DNA of 39,291 nt. Origin: Nitrospirota bacterium. GTDB lineage: Bacteria > Nitrospirota > Leptospirillia > Leptospirillales > Leptospirillaceae. Positions 9,584 through 18,975 of this stretch are shown here, piece by piece (the first letter of the stretch is position 1; the number at the start of each line of letters is the position of its first letter). The stretch is from the NCBI GenBank assembly GCA_027314645.1, contig DAHVAL010000016.1, positions 1 to 39,291 on the forward strand, written 5' to 3'. The notes below the pieces were generated by a model. It ran no database searches. It worked only from the letters and a program-made list of their open reading frames with translations, and was not told the DNA's origin. The translations under genes and the position numbers were made by a program.

Positions 9584-11155
9584 TCAGGCCCGAGGAACCG
9601 TTCCCAGCACCGTAAGATAGAGAATGGCGGAGGAGGGAGGAAGCCCCAGGAATTCGGCGATCTCGTCGTCGAAAAATCCTCCGATGCCGCTTGTGCCGTG
9701 GCCCATGTGGACCGCGGCGAGGTTCAGCCGTTCCCCGATATTTCCGACATCCATATGGAGGGTCCGGTACACCCGGTTCCCGAAGCGCTCCACCAGGCGG
9801 GGAAGGTTCGCCACCTGGATCAGGAGACAGGAGGCGTCCCTGGCGAGGTCCTGGCCCAGGGAGAATTCGCAGGCGATTTCCGCCATGTTTCCCCGTCTCA
9901 GCAACGTCAGCTCCCGGGAATCCGGAGAGAAATGATACAGCCCCGGCATCAAAAGATCGACCGAATGGACCACGAGGAAGGAGGAAAAAAGCTGGGGGCC
10001 GAAAAACACGGGAGGAATCCCCGGATCGGGGGCGGCATCGCGGGAAAGATTGTATCCGAAATTTAACATGGCGGAGAGGTCTTCGAAGGGGAGGGCCTCT
10101 CCGGACAGCTGCCGGGCCGATCTTCGGGTCAGGAGGTCCCGGGAAAGATTGTCGTCGAAATCGATCTCCTTGTCCGAAAGGAGGATCGGATCCCGTTGGG
10201 GCGTGAAGCGCGATGTCGGCAGGAGGGTCGGATCGAATTCCACCTCTCCGGTCCAGTGCTGGGAGGGAATGAAGGGCTCGGGACCGATTGCGGCAAGGCG
10301 CTGGAGGTCCCGGAACAGGTCGCCCGTCTCGTGGGCTTCGGGTGGGGTGTAAGGAGGGTGCGAAGGCGACGGAAGGAAGGGGGTGCAGGGAATCGGCTCG
10401 TAGCTCGCCTCTCCATGGACCATGGCCAAGCCCGTGAGACAGACCTCGGTCGAGTCTCCGAGAAAAAGGAGAGAGTTGAGGAAAGTATCCTGAAATCCCG
10501 AGAGCGGATAGGCCAGGAATCCCGCTTCCCGGGCCATCAGGGAAAGGTTCGAAAGGAGATGGCCGGTATCGAGAAGAATGCGGCGGTACCCTCGTTCCCC
10601 ATAGCGCCAGGCCGAGCGTTCATAGATCCCGGACAGGAGGATCAGGAAGCCCGCTTCCGACAGGGCCGGCTGGTGAATGAAGTAGGCGGCGATTTTTTCC
10701 CAGAAGGAGCCTTCGACCACGGGAACGAGGTGGTGTTCCTTGCCGTGGTAATGATAGATGCCGTCATTGATGAAGGGCTGGTCCCGAAAGACGAGATACA
10801 CCTCGGAGGGATAGAGCCCGCCTGCCGAAGGGGCCGCCCGCATGTAGGTCTTGTCGATCTTGGGGGAGTCCATGATGGCCGTCACCCCGTAGGAGAAAAA
10901 GAGGATCCGTGAAAGTTCGGCCAGTCCCCAGGGGGTGGGGGGCTGGGGAGGCGCGACCGGAAGGGGGGTTCTCGTAAAGGGAATATGGCTGAAAGGAAGA
11001 AAGGGGATAAGGCTGATCGGGTTGTCCGCCTGGTATTCCTTGAATGGGGCAGGTTTCTTCGAGTAATCCAGCGACCGGAACCGATGAATGGTCGTCCGGT
11101 TGTATTTTGTTTCCTCGTGGTAGTATTCCGCACAGGAAACGAGGGTATGGTCCAA
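9584..11155 (-). CDS. Tandem SagB-type nitroreductase-family oxidoreductase
   Basis: FMN-dependent nitroreductase-fold protein of the SagB/ThcOx type with two copies of the fold in one chain. The first (about residues 80-270) carries PSAGGLYPSEVYLVF and RRILLDTGHLLSNLSLMA. The second (about 310-520) carries RRSARQLSGEALPFEDLSAM, LHMDVGNIGERLNLAA and GHGTSGIGGFFDDEIAEF. In azole-peptide clusters such enzymes oxidise azolines, but no cyclodehydratase, precursor peptide or leader protease is nearby, so that role is unsupported. An open frame extends to TTG 11257, but that part contains a long hairpin and has no homology. TTG 11155, just after GGAGAG, gives a normal N-terminus leading to YYHEETKYNR. 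Function unknown beyond a redox role. Confidence 0.8.
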   Translation of the reverse strand: MDHTLVSCAEYYHEETKYNRTTIHRFRSLDYSKKPAPFKEYQADNPISLIPFLPFSHIPFTRTPLPVAPPQPPTPWGLAELSRILFFSYGVTAIMDSPKIDKTYMRAAPSAGGLYPSEVYLVFRDQPFINDGIYHYHGKEHHLVPVVEGSFWEKIAAYFIHQPALSEAGFLILLSGIYERSAWRYGERGYRRILLDTGHLLSNLSLMAREAGFLAYPLSGFQDTFLNSLLFLGDSTEVCLTGLAMVHGEASYEPIPCTPFLPSPSHPPYTPPEAHETGDLFRDLQRLAAIGPEPFIPSQHWTGEVEFDPTLLPTSRFTPQRDPILLSDKEIDFDDNLSRDLLTRRSARQLSGEALPFEDLSAMLNFGYNLSRDAAPDPGIPPVFFGPQLFSSFLVVHSVDLLMPGLYHFSPDSRELTLLRRGNMAEIACEFSLGQDLARDASCLLIQVANLPRLVERFGNRVYRTLHMDVGNIGERLNLAAVHMGHGTSGIGGFFDDEIAEFLGLPPSSAILYLTVLGTVPRA

Positions 11156-11239
11156 GAGTCTCTCCAGAATTGTTTCCGGCCAAGCCGGGGGTCCTCCGGT
11201 TCCGCAAAGAATGAAATTCTGCGGCCGAAAACAATGAGG

Positions 11240-11271
11240 AAGGGTCAAGGGGGTCAAACCCCTTCACCCTT
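11240..11271. repeat. Long interrupted hairpin upstream of the SagB-like gene
   Basis: A symmetric inverted repeat: AAGGG-tc-AAGGGG, a 6-base loop, then CCCCTT-ca-CCCTT. The two stems of 5 and 6 bp are separated by matched 2-base internal loops. No T-tract follows closely on either strand. It sits 85 bp before the chosen TTG start of the minus-strand SagB-like gene, so it could act in its leader or be an intergenic mobile hairpin unit. No second copy is seen in this window. Confidence 0.6.
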
Positions 11272-11344
11272 CACAGGCCTTTAACCTCCATTATACATGG
11301 AGCGTCCCTCGTGATCACCTGTCGTCCTCTCCTTATTTATTGCC

Positions 11345-11364
11345 CAAAAGACGGACCCGCCGTC
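11345..11364 (-). terminator. Weak intrinsic terminator after the DyP remnant
   Basis: On the minus strand the hairpin GACGG-cgggt-CCGTC is followed by TTTT, 25 bases after the stop of the peroxidase fragment. The 5-bp stem and short T run make this a weak but plausible terminator, probably left from the once intact gene. Confidence 0.45.
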
Positions 11365-11388
11365 CGGGAGGGGGGAGGCTCGTTCGGG

Positions 11389-11709
11389 TCAAAGGGCCAG
11401 GTCGATCCGCCCTCCCTTGACGGGAGGACACCAGTAATACCCTCCCCGGACCGGCCGGGAAAAGGCAAACAGGCCATCGACGATCCCGTCCTCTTCTCCC
11501 GCCATGCGGCGCAGAACCCGTTCAAACGCCTCGAAGGAATGGCCAAAGGCGACGAACTCAAGCCCCCGTTCGGACCCGGTGGCCCAAGGCATGGACCGGC
11601 GGACCATGAAGGCCGCCGGGGAGAAGGTTTCCTGGGCGCTCCTTTTGATATGCGCCGACAGGGGGGCCTCGGGGATTTCCCGGTTCGTCCGCTGGTCCCG
11701 GCCGATGAT
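11389..11709 (-). pseudogene. C-terminal remnant of a DyP-type (YfeX-like) peroxidase
   Basis: About 107 residues in one minus-strand frame match the C-terminal third of YfeX-type dye-decolorising peroxidases: IIGRDQRTNREI, APLSAHIKRSAQETF, MVRRSMPW, GLEFVAFGHSFEAFERVL and FSRPVRGGYYWCPP. An intact protein is about 300 aa. The N-terminal two thirds, with the GXXDG motif and the proximal heme His, are missing, because the sequence beyond about 11715 runs into the 3' end of leuA, which is coding in its own frame. The only in-frame ATG is at 11607, giving 72 aa, too short to bind heme. I read it as a decayed gene truncated by a deletion, not a frameshift. Confidence 0.72.
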
Positions 11710-11773
11710 CAGGATTGATCCATGAATAAATGATGCACCGGCCTTTGCCGATCCATTGAACGCATGTTCTCTC

Positions 11774-13441
11774 TCACTTTGAACCCTCCAACCTGGCGAT
11801 CGCGGTCAACACCGCCTGAAGCACCGCTTCGGTGGTGTCCCTCCCAAAGCTCGCCGCGGCAATGGGGGGCTTGCCGCTGTCGTGAGAACGAATTTGAACG
11901 AACGCCACCGCCTTGGCCTCCGTCCCTTCCGACATCGCGTGCTCACTGAAATTCACGATCTCCGCCCGGATTGTAAAAGCATTGGAAAGGCCGTCCATCA
12001 GGGCCTCGACAACCCCTGATCCCTCTCCATCCATCTTCAGTGAACCCTCATCGCCGATTCTGACCATCGTTTGCACTCTTTCCTCTTTTTTTTCGACGGC
12101 ATAGCCTGAGAGCCTCCATCGTGGGGAGACTTTCAGATAGGCCTCCTCAAAGAGAGCAAGAATCCTTGAGGGGGCAACCTCCACTCCCGTTCTCTCCGCC
12201 TCGGCTTGAACGAGTTCCGCGAATTCCCCCCAAAGCCACGGTGGAAGCTCAATCTGATAATCCCGTTTCAGGACGTGGGCGATCCCGCTTTTCCCCGACT
12301 GGCTGTTGATCCGGACCACCTCGGTATAGTCCCGTCCAAGATCCTGGGGATCGATGGGAAGGTAGGGAACGGTCCAAAACCCTCCGTACTCGCGATGGAA
12401 GGCCATCCCCTTGCGGATCGCATCCTGGTGGCTTCCGGAGGCGGCCGAGTAGACCAGCTCCCCGAACCAAGGATGGCGGGGATGAACGGGCATTCCCGTA
12501 CATTCCTTATAGCAGGAGAGGATCTCCCGTGAGAAGGACAGGTCGAGATTCGGATCGATCCCCTGGGAATAAAGGTTCATCGCCATGGTGATCAGGTCCA
12601 GGTTCCCTGTCCTTTCTCCATTTCCGAACAAGGTTCCCTCGACCCGGTCCGCCCCTGCCAGAAGAGCCAGTTCCGCCGCGGCGATGGCGCACCCCCGGTC
12701 GTTGTGGGTGTGGACGCTCACGACTACCCCGTCGCGGCCCGACAGTTGGTCGAGGAATCTTTCGACCTGATCGGCGAACACGTTCGGAGTCGACATCTCG
12801 ACCGTCGCCGGAAGATTGAGAATGACCTTCTGACCCTTCTCGGGTTCCCAGATCTCCTTCACGGCCGAACAGACCTCCAGGGCAAAGTCCGGTTCGGTGG
12901 CGCTGAAGCTTTCGGGAGAGTACTGGAAGGTCCACTCGGTCTCGGGGGAGAGGGTCGCCAGATCCCGGATGATCCGGGCTCCCGTCTCGGCGATCTCCTT
13001 CACCCCGCCCCTGTCCCGGCGAAAAACCTGGATGCGCTGGGCGGGATTCACAGAGTTGTAAAAATGCATGTTGGCTTTCTTCGCCCCCTTTAGGGCGGCG
13101 AAGGAGCGGGTGATCAGGTCTTCCCGCGCCTGTGTGAGCACTTGAATCGTCACATCGGAAGGGATCAGCTCCCGTTCGATCAGCTGCCTGACGAAGTCGA
13201 ACTCGATCGTCGAGGCGGAGGGGAATCCGACCTCGATCTCCTTGAATCCCATCCGGACCAGAAGCCCAAACAGGCGGAGTTTTTTCGGCGTGTCCATCGG
13301 GGCGAGGAGCGCCTGGTTTCCATCGCGCAGATCGACGCTCGCCCAGACGGGTGCTTTTGTGAGCGTGCGGTCGACCCAACGCCGGTTCGGATTCGGGACG
13401 GGGGAAAACGGCCGATAGCGTGAGGAATCGAAGACGGTCAT
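11774..13441 (-). CDS. leuA: 2-isopropylmalate synthase (long type)
   Basis: Condenses 2-oxoisovalerate with acetyl-CoA, the first committed step of leucine synthesis. At 555 aa it is the long LeuA form also found in actinobacteria and some proteobacteria. The TIM-barrel catalytic domain shows VDLRDGNQALLAP (37-49), VGFPSAS, and VSVHTHNDRG (241-250) with the metal-binding HxH, followed by GTLFGNGERTGNLDLIT. The C-terminal part (about 430-555) is the leucine-binding regulatory domain. AGGAG lies 8 bases before ATG 13441. The gene is divergent from an Lrp/AsnC regulator across a 145-bp AT-rich gap, so leucine-responsive control is likely. No other leu or ilv gene is in the window. Confidence 0.95.
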   Translation of the reverse strand: MTVFDSSRYRPFSPVPNPNRRWVDRTLTKAPVWASVDLRDGNQALLAPMDTPKKLRLFGLLVRMGFKEIEVGFPSASTIEFDFVRQLIERELIPSDVTIQVLTQAREDLITRSFAALKGAKKANMHFYNSVNPAQRIQVFRRDRGGVKEIAETGARIIRDLATLSPETEWTFQYSPESFSATEPDFALEVCSAVKEIWEPEKGQKVILNLPATVEMSTPNVFADQVERFLDQLSGRDGVVVSVHTHNDRGCAIAAAELALLAGADRVEGTLFGNGERTGNLDLITMAMNLYSQGIDPNLDLSFSREILSCYKECTGMPVHPRHPWFGELVYSAASGSHQDAIRKGMAFHREYGGFWTVPYLPIDPQDLGRDYTEVVRINSQSGKSGIAHVLKRDYQIELPPWLWGEFAELVQAEAERTGVEVAPSRILALFEEAYLKVSPRWRLSGYAVEKKEERVQTMVRIGDEGSLKMDGEGSGVVEALMDGLSNAFTIRAEIVNFSEHAMSEGTEAKAVAFVQIRSHDSGKPPIAAASFGRDTTEAVLQAVLTAIARLEGSK

Positions 13442-13586
13442 GGCCTTTCTCCTGATGTTAATGCGATTGCACCTCTCGAGACTCTTGTGGAGCCCTCATT
13501 GTAGAAAAAATCGGGAGACGATTGGTTGCTATTTTTGCTATTTTATCTGATATTCAAGCATTATTATTTCAATTTTTAAATTTTCA
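13442..13586. promoter_or_regulatory. Divergent leuA/lrp control region
   Basis: AT-rich 145-bp gap between divergent leuA and the Lrp-type gene. Two consecutive TGCTATTTT direct repeats lie near 13528-13546, followed by a TATCTGATAT-like stretch and A/T runs up to the lrp start. Lrp/AsnC proteins bind phased, degenerate AT-rich sites, so this is the expected operator and autoregulatory region. Exact promoter elements cannot be fixed by eye. Confidence 0.45.
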
Positions 13587-14087
13587 ATGGAGGAAAATTG
13601 CGAAATGAAGAAAAAGATTGAAGACCTTGGTCTCGACGATTTCGACCGAAAGATCCTTCAGGAACTGCAACGCGACGGAGGGATCAGCAACCAGTCTCTC
13701 TCCGAGAAGATTTTTTTGTCCCCTTCTCCCTGTCTGCGCCGTGTCCACGCTCTGGAAGAGGCAGGCATCATCTTAAAAAGAGTCGCTCTTCTTGATCCCG
13801 AAAAGCTGGGGTTTGAATTGACAGTCATGATCCACGTCCGGATGGACAAACACACCCCGGACCGTTTTGGAGCTTTTCAGGATCGCGTCCGGACTTACTC
13901 CGAGGTTCAGTCCTGCTTTCTCATCACCGGACAGGAGTCCGACTATCTGCTCAAGGTAGTGGTCAGGGACATGGTGCATTTTCAGGACCTTCTTTTAAAC
14001 CGACTGACCCAGATCGAAGGGGTGGCAGGTGTCCATTCAAGTTTTGTCCTGCAAAAAATCGTTGATACGACGGAACTTCCAGTCTAA
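13587..14087 (+). CDS. Lrp/AsnC-family transcriptional regulator
   Basis: Feast/famine regulator of 160-166 aa. The N-terminal winged HTH includes LDDFDRKILQELQRDGG and ISNQSLSEKIFLSPSPCLRRVHALEEAGII. The C-terminal RAM domain, where amino acids bind, spans about 75-155 and includes VQSCFLITGQESDYLLKVVV. ATG 13587 has no Shine-Dalgarno site. ATG 13605 lies 11 bases after GGAGG and may be the true start, giving MKKKIEDLGLDDFD. Its divergent position suggests that it senses leucine or another branched-chain amino acid and controls leuA as well as itself; this is inferred from position only. Confidence 0.9.
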   Translation: MEENCEMKKKIEDLGLDDFDRKILQELQRDGGISNQSLSEKIFLSPSPCLRRVHALEEAGIILKRVALLDPEKLGFELTVMIHVRMDKHTPDRFGAFQDRVRTYSEVQSCFLITGQESDYLLKVVVRDMVHFQDLLLNRLTQIEGVAGVHSSFVLQKIVDTTELPV

Positions 14088-14297
14088 GGTTGCGAGCGGG
14101 TCGAAGGCATGGGGAGACCTGGGCGAAAGGGAGATCCTGCGAGCAAAGGACGGACTTGAATATCATCAGCCACTCCTTTTAAAGTTCAGATGACCCCCTG
14201 ACGGGAGAATGAGTCCTTCCTTCGGGAGTCGTGATCGCTGGAGCCGTGATGTCACCGAACCCGATGTGTCATGAACGCTAACCTGTGAGGAATATTG

Positions 14298-16267
<1,970 letters not shown>

Positions 16268-16379
16268 TCATTATGGAAAGCGGAAGACACTCCTGTCAAC
16301 AAAGGCGCGGTCCCCCGTCATTCCGGGATTTTTTGGCCAAGAGGGGCTCCGGCCCGATCCCTGGAATGAAGGGATCCGC

Positions 16380-17906
16380 TCATGGCTCGGAGGCCGGGTT
16401 TTTTCGTTTCCCCCACCGGGCGAACCCTCCGGAGATCACGCGTTCCGTGGGGGGGAGAAGAAGAATCAGAAACGCCGCCAGGAGGGCCACCCCGGCCAGG
16501 ATGAAAAATGTCTCATTGTAGGCGAAGGCTTGGCTCAAGGAGAGGGCGAGCTTTTTCCCCGTTGGATCGGGAGGGGGGGACGAGGTCTGGGACAGGACCG
16601 CGCGATAGGCCGGGGCGATATTGTCGACCAGGTGACGGGCCCACACCGTCCCGAACATTCCTCCGAGGAACTGGATCACAAGTTGGGTCACCAACCCCAC
16701 CCGATGAAGAGAGGCGGGAAGGGTGCGAAGGACAAGCGGGGCCAGGGCCACCTGGGTGAGCGAGACCCCGATTCCGAAGACCATTTGCGGCAGAAGGACG
16801 AGGGACCGTTCGTAGACGTTGGCGGGAAGCGTCATGTAGGCCACGTTCGACAGGCCGATCAGAAACGACCCGACCGCCATGAATCCCCAGGTGAAGAACG
16901 CCCGGTCGGGCGAAATGAGAAAGGCGAAGACGGGAATCAGGAGTTCGGTGATCGCTCCCATGAAGATCACCATGCCGGCCTGATGGCTCTGGAAATGGTA
17001 AAAGATTTCCAGAAAAAGGGGGAGGAGGTACAGGCGTCCGAAGATCGCCGTTGAGCGGAGAAAGTTGGCGGCCGCGAGAATCAGGAAGGGAGGGTGGCGG
17101 AAGAGTTCGACCGGAATGATGGGCCGAGAATGGCGTCCGGCGTGGAAAAAGTAGGAGAAGGTGAAGAGAAGCCAGGCCATGGCCATGAGAAAAACCGCCG
17201 TGCTGTGCCATCCGAACCGTTCGCCCTCCATCAAGGTGTCCATACAGAAAAACCCGGCCCCGGAAAAAAGGATCCACCCGAGAAGATCGAAGGGGACCTT
17301 TTCGGGGCGGGGGTGGTCGGAAAGGGAGAGGGTGGCGAAAATCAGCGTGAGAAAGCCGACGGGGAGATGGATTCCCATGGTCCACCGCCATCCCACCGTG
17401 TCGACCAGAATGCCTCCGATGGTCGGGCCCAGGCTCACCGCGAGCGCGTTTCCGACGGCGAAGAGGGCAAGGGCCCGCGATTGCCGCTCCGGGGGGAAGG
17501 CTTCGTTGATCAGCGTCATGGAAAGAGGGATCAGAACGCCTCCGGAGAGTCCCTGGAGGGCGCGCCCCACCATCATCCAGGGCATGAAATGCGCAAGCAT
17601 GGAGACGACGGATCCCAGCATGAACACGACGGTGGCCAGGGAATAAAGATCCCTCTCCTCAAAAAGGCCGCGCAGGCGGTAGGAAAGGGGGATTCCCAGG
17701 GCCACGAAAAGGCTGTAGCCGGCGGTCAGCCATCGTGTTTCATCGGGAGAGGAGTCCAGGGCCCGGGCGATGAAGAGCCGGCCCACGTTCATGCTGGTGG
17801 TGTCGGCAAGGGGAAGAGCCGTTCCGAGAATGACGGTGAACAGGACCATCTCGGGCGACCTTAGGTCGAAGCCGGAAAGGCGCTGTCTGAGAGAGGAGAG
17901 GGTCAT
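16380..17906 (-). CDS. MFS exporter, DHA2 (EmrB/QacA) type
   Basis: A 508-aa inner-membrane drug:H+ antiporter-type protein with about 14 hydrophobic segments, the DHA2 layout. Motif C-like sequence is visible at ALAVSLGPTIGGILVDTVGW. The motif A/B region reads YRLRGLFEERD and MVGRALQGLSGGVLIPLSM. The N-terminus has LADTTSMNVG, as in EmrB. No EmrA-type adaptor or outer-membrane channel is adjacent. It starts 16 bp after the small two-TM gene and is probably cotranscribed with it and with the thiamine-binding-fold gene. Substrate unknown. Its own Shine-Dalgarno site is poor, which suits translation linked to the gene before it. Confidence 0.9.
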   Translation of the reverse strand: MTLSSLRQRLSGFDLRSPEMVLFTVILGTALPLADTTSMNVGRLFIARALDSSPDETRWLTAGYSLFVALGIPLSYRLRGLFEERDLYSLATVVFMLGSVVSMLAHFMPWMMVGRALQGLSGGVLIPLSMTLINEAFPPERQSRALALFAVGNALAVSLGPTIGGILVDTVGWRWTMGIHLPVGFLTLIFATLSLSDHPRPEKVPFDLLGWILFSGAGFFCMDTLMEGERFGWHSTAVFLMAMAWLLFTFSYFFHAGRHSRPIIPVELFRHPPFLILAAANFLRSTAIFGRLYLLPLFLEIFYHFQSHQAGMVIFMGAITELLIPVFAFLISPDRAFFTWGFMAVGSFLIGLSNVAYMTLPANVYERSLVLLPQMVFGIGVSLTQVALAPLVLRTLPASLHRVGLVTQLVIQFLGGMFGTVWARHLVDNIAPAYRAVLSQTSSPPPDPTGKKLALSLSQAFAYNETFFILAGVALLAAFLILLLPPTERVISGGFARWGKRKNPASEP

Positions 17907-17922
17907 GCGTCGGAGAGACCGG

Positions 17923-18150
17923 TCACGACGGGGCGGTCAAGACGAAGGTCGGGAGGGTGAGGGTCAGGGAAGGAAGCTGATGCGACAGCATCATTCCGGC
18001 GGTGATCCCGACCACGCCGACCACAAGGATCAGAAGGAGCCCCAAGGCCGTCCGGCGTCCTCGCGATCCCTTGGGAAGAAGAGAGGCGGTTTCAAGGAGC
18101 AGGATCATGAGGAGGACGAAAAACGCCATGAAGATGAAGACTCGGTCCAT
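17923..18150 (-). CDS. Small two-TM membrane protein
   Basis: A 75-aa protein of unknown family. It has a hydrophobic segment at about 4-24, a short basic loop (PKGSRGRR) and a second segment at about 34-56, then a short tail. AAAGGA lies five bases before ATG 18150, which supports real translation. It is the middle gene of a tight minus-strand set, 21 bp after the thiamine-binding-fold gene and 16 bp before the MFS exporter. It may assist the exporter, but no function can be assigned from sequence. Confidence 0.7.
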   Translation of the reverse strand: MDRVFIFMAFFVLLMILLLETASLLPKGSRGRRTALGLLLILVVGVVGITAGMMLSHQLPSLTLTLPTFVLTAPS

Positions 18151-18171
18151 GGGGGTCCTTTTGTTTGACGG

Positions 18172-18486
18172 TCAGGAGGTCTTCACGGATCGTCCCAGGC
18201 GCTTTTCGACGGAGGCGATCTTCGACGAAAGGCGGCCGCTCTGATTCTTCCTGGCGTCGATCTTGATGGAGACGCTGATGCGCTGACAATCCTGGCTCAT
18301 CCGTTCATAGCACCGGGTGACGACCGCCATGACTTGGTCCCACTCCCCTTCGAGCACGGTTCCCATGGGGTTCAGCCGATAATCGACCCCGCTCTTGTCG
18401 ATAATATCCAGCGAACGCGCGACATAGTCTCCCACCGATTCTCCCTTGTCGAGAGGGCTCATGGAAAATTCGAGAAGAACGGACAT
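18172..18486 (-). CDS. Thiamine-binding-fold protein (MTH1187/YqgV family)
   Basis: A 104-aa cytoplasmic protein of the MTH1187/YqgV thiamine-binding superfamily (ferredoxin-like fold). It starts MSVLLEFSMSPLDKGESV and continues YRLNPMGTVLEGEWDQVM, the family hallmark. AAGGA lies before ATG 18486; a longer frame to 18552 has no ribosome site. Members elsewhere bind thiamine or its precursors and sit beside transport genes. Here it heads a set with a two-TM protein and an MFS transporter, which hints that the transporter handles a thiamine-related or other small molecule. That link is an inference. Confidence 0.85.
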   Translation of the reverse strand: MSVLLEFSMSPLDKGESVGDYVARSLDIIDKSGVDYRLNPMGTVLEGEWDQVMAVVTRCYERMSQDCQRISVSIKIDARKNQSGRLSSKIASVEKRLGRSVKTS

Positions 18487-18975
18487 GACCGATCCTTTCT
18501 TTATAATCTTCGAAGCGAAACGCGTCTTCCCCGTGGAATTCCTGACAGTCAAACCCTGCGTCCTCCTATCATAAAGGGACAGGGGGATGAAAGAAAAGTC
18601 CTGGGGGCGATCGCCCTGGTACGGGTCACTGACGCGCGATCTCCTTCACCGCCTTGGTGAGGGCCCTCTCCCCGTGATCTGTGAAAAAATTCAAAGCCTC
18701 CCCTCGTGTTCTTCAATGGTCGATTTTTTCCTGATGATAGAAATTATGAACTATCCGCATTTATGGCTCGCTTATCCTCCTGTTTACCACTTTGTCACAT
18801 TGGCTTGAGAATCCGTTTTCATGCCCTCCTTAGGATTGGGACAGTCCGGAGTGGCCCCCGCGCATGTCGGGGAATTTCGGAAGGATTTCCCCCCGGAACC
18901 GGCGAAGGTCCGGGGGATACATTCGTTCCCTTCTTAATGTTCCTTTAAAAATTTAATTCGAGGGAGGACCTCTTG
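18487..18975. promoter_or_regulatory. Divergent intergenic region with palindrome and hairpin
   Basis: A 489-bp gap between the thiamine-binding-fold gene (minus) and the porin (plus). It contains a perfect 12-bp palindrome GGGCGATCGCCC at 18605-18616, an 8-bp hairpin CCTTCACC/GGTGAGGG at 18643-18663 and, nearer the porin, a Pho-box-like repeat listed separately. No coding frame here has a ribosome site or a recognisable product. Confidence 0.4.
18780..18808 (+). promoter_or_regulatory. Pho-box-like 11-bp repeats before the porin gene
   Basis: CTGTTTA-CCAC-TTTGTCA-CATT-GGCTTGA gives three 7-mers at exact 11-bp spacing, close to the PhoB consensus CTGTCAT-N4-CTGTCAT. TTGAGA at 18805-18810 could act as a poor -35, with TAGGAT at 18831-18836 as -10. 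The match is weaker than the site before pstS. If real, it puts the porin in the phosphate regulon. Confidence 0.55.

Noticed and set aside
9584-11155. Thiazole/oxazole-modified peptide cluster around the SagB-like gene
   Set aside because: No YcaO/cyclodehydratase, precursor peptide or peptidase gene is adjacent; neighbours are a UbiB kinase, a peroxidase remnant and leuA.
11311-11718. 135-codon plus-strand open frame
   Set aside because: The other strand shows conserved DyP C-terminal motifs; this frame has none and no ribosome site.
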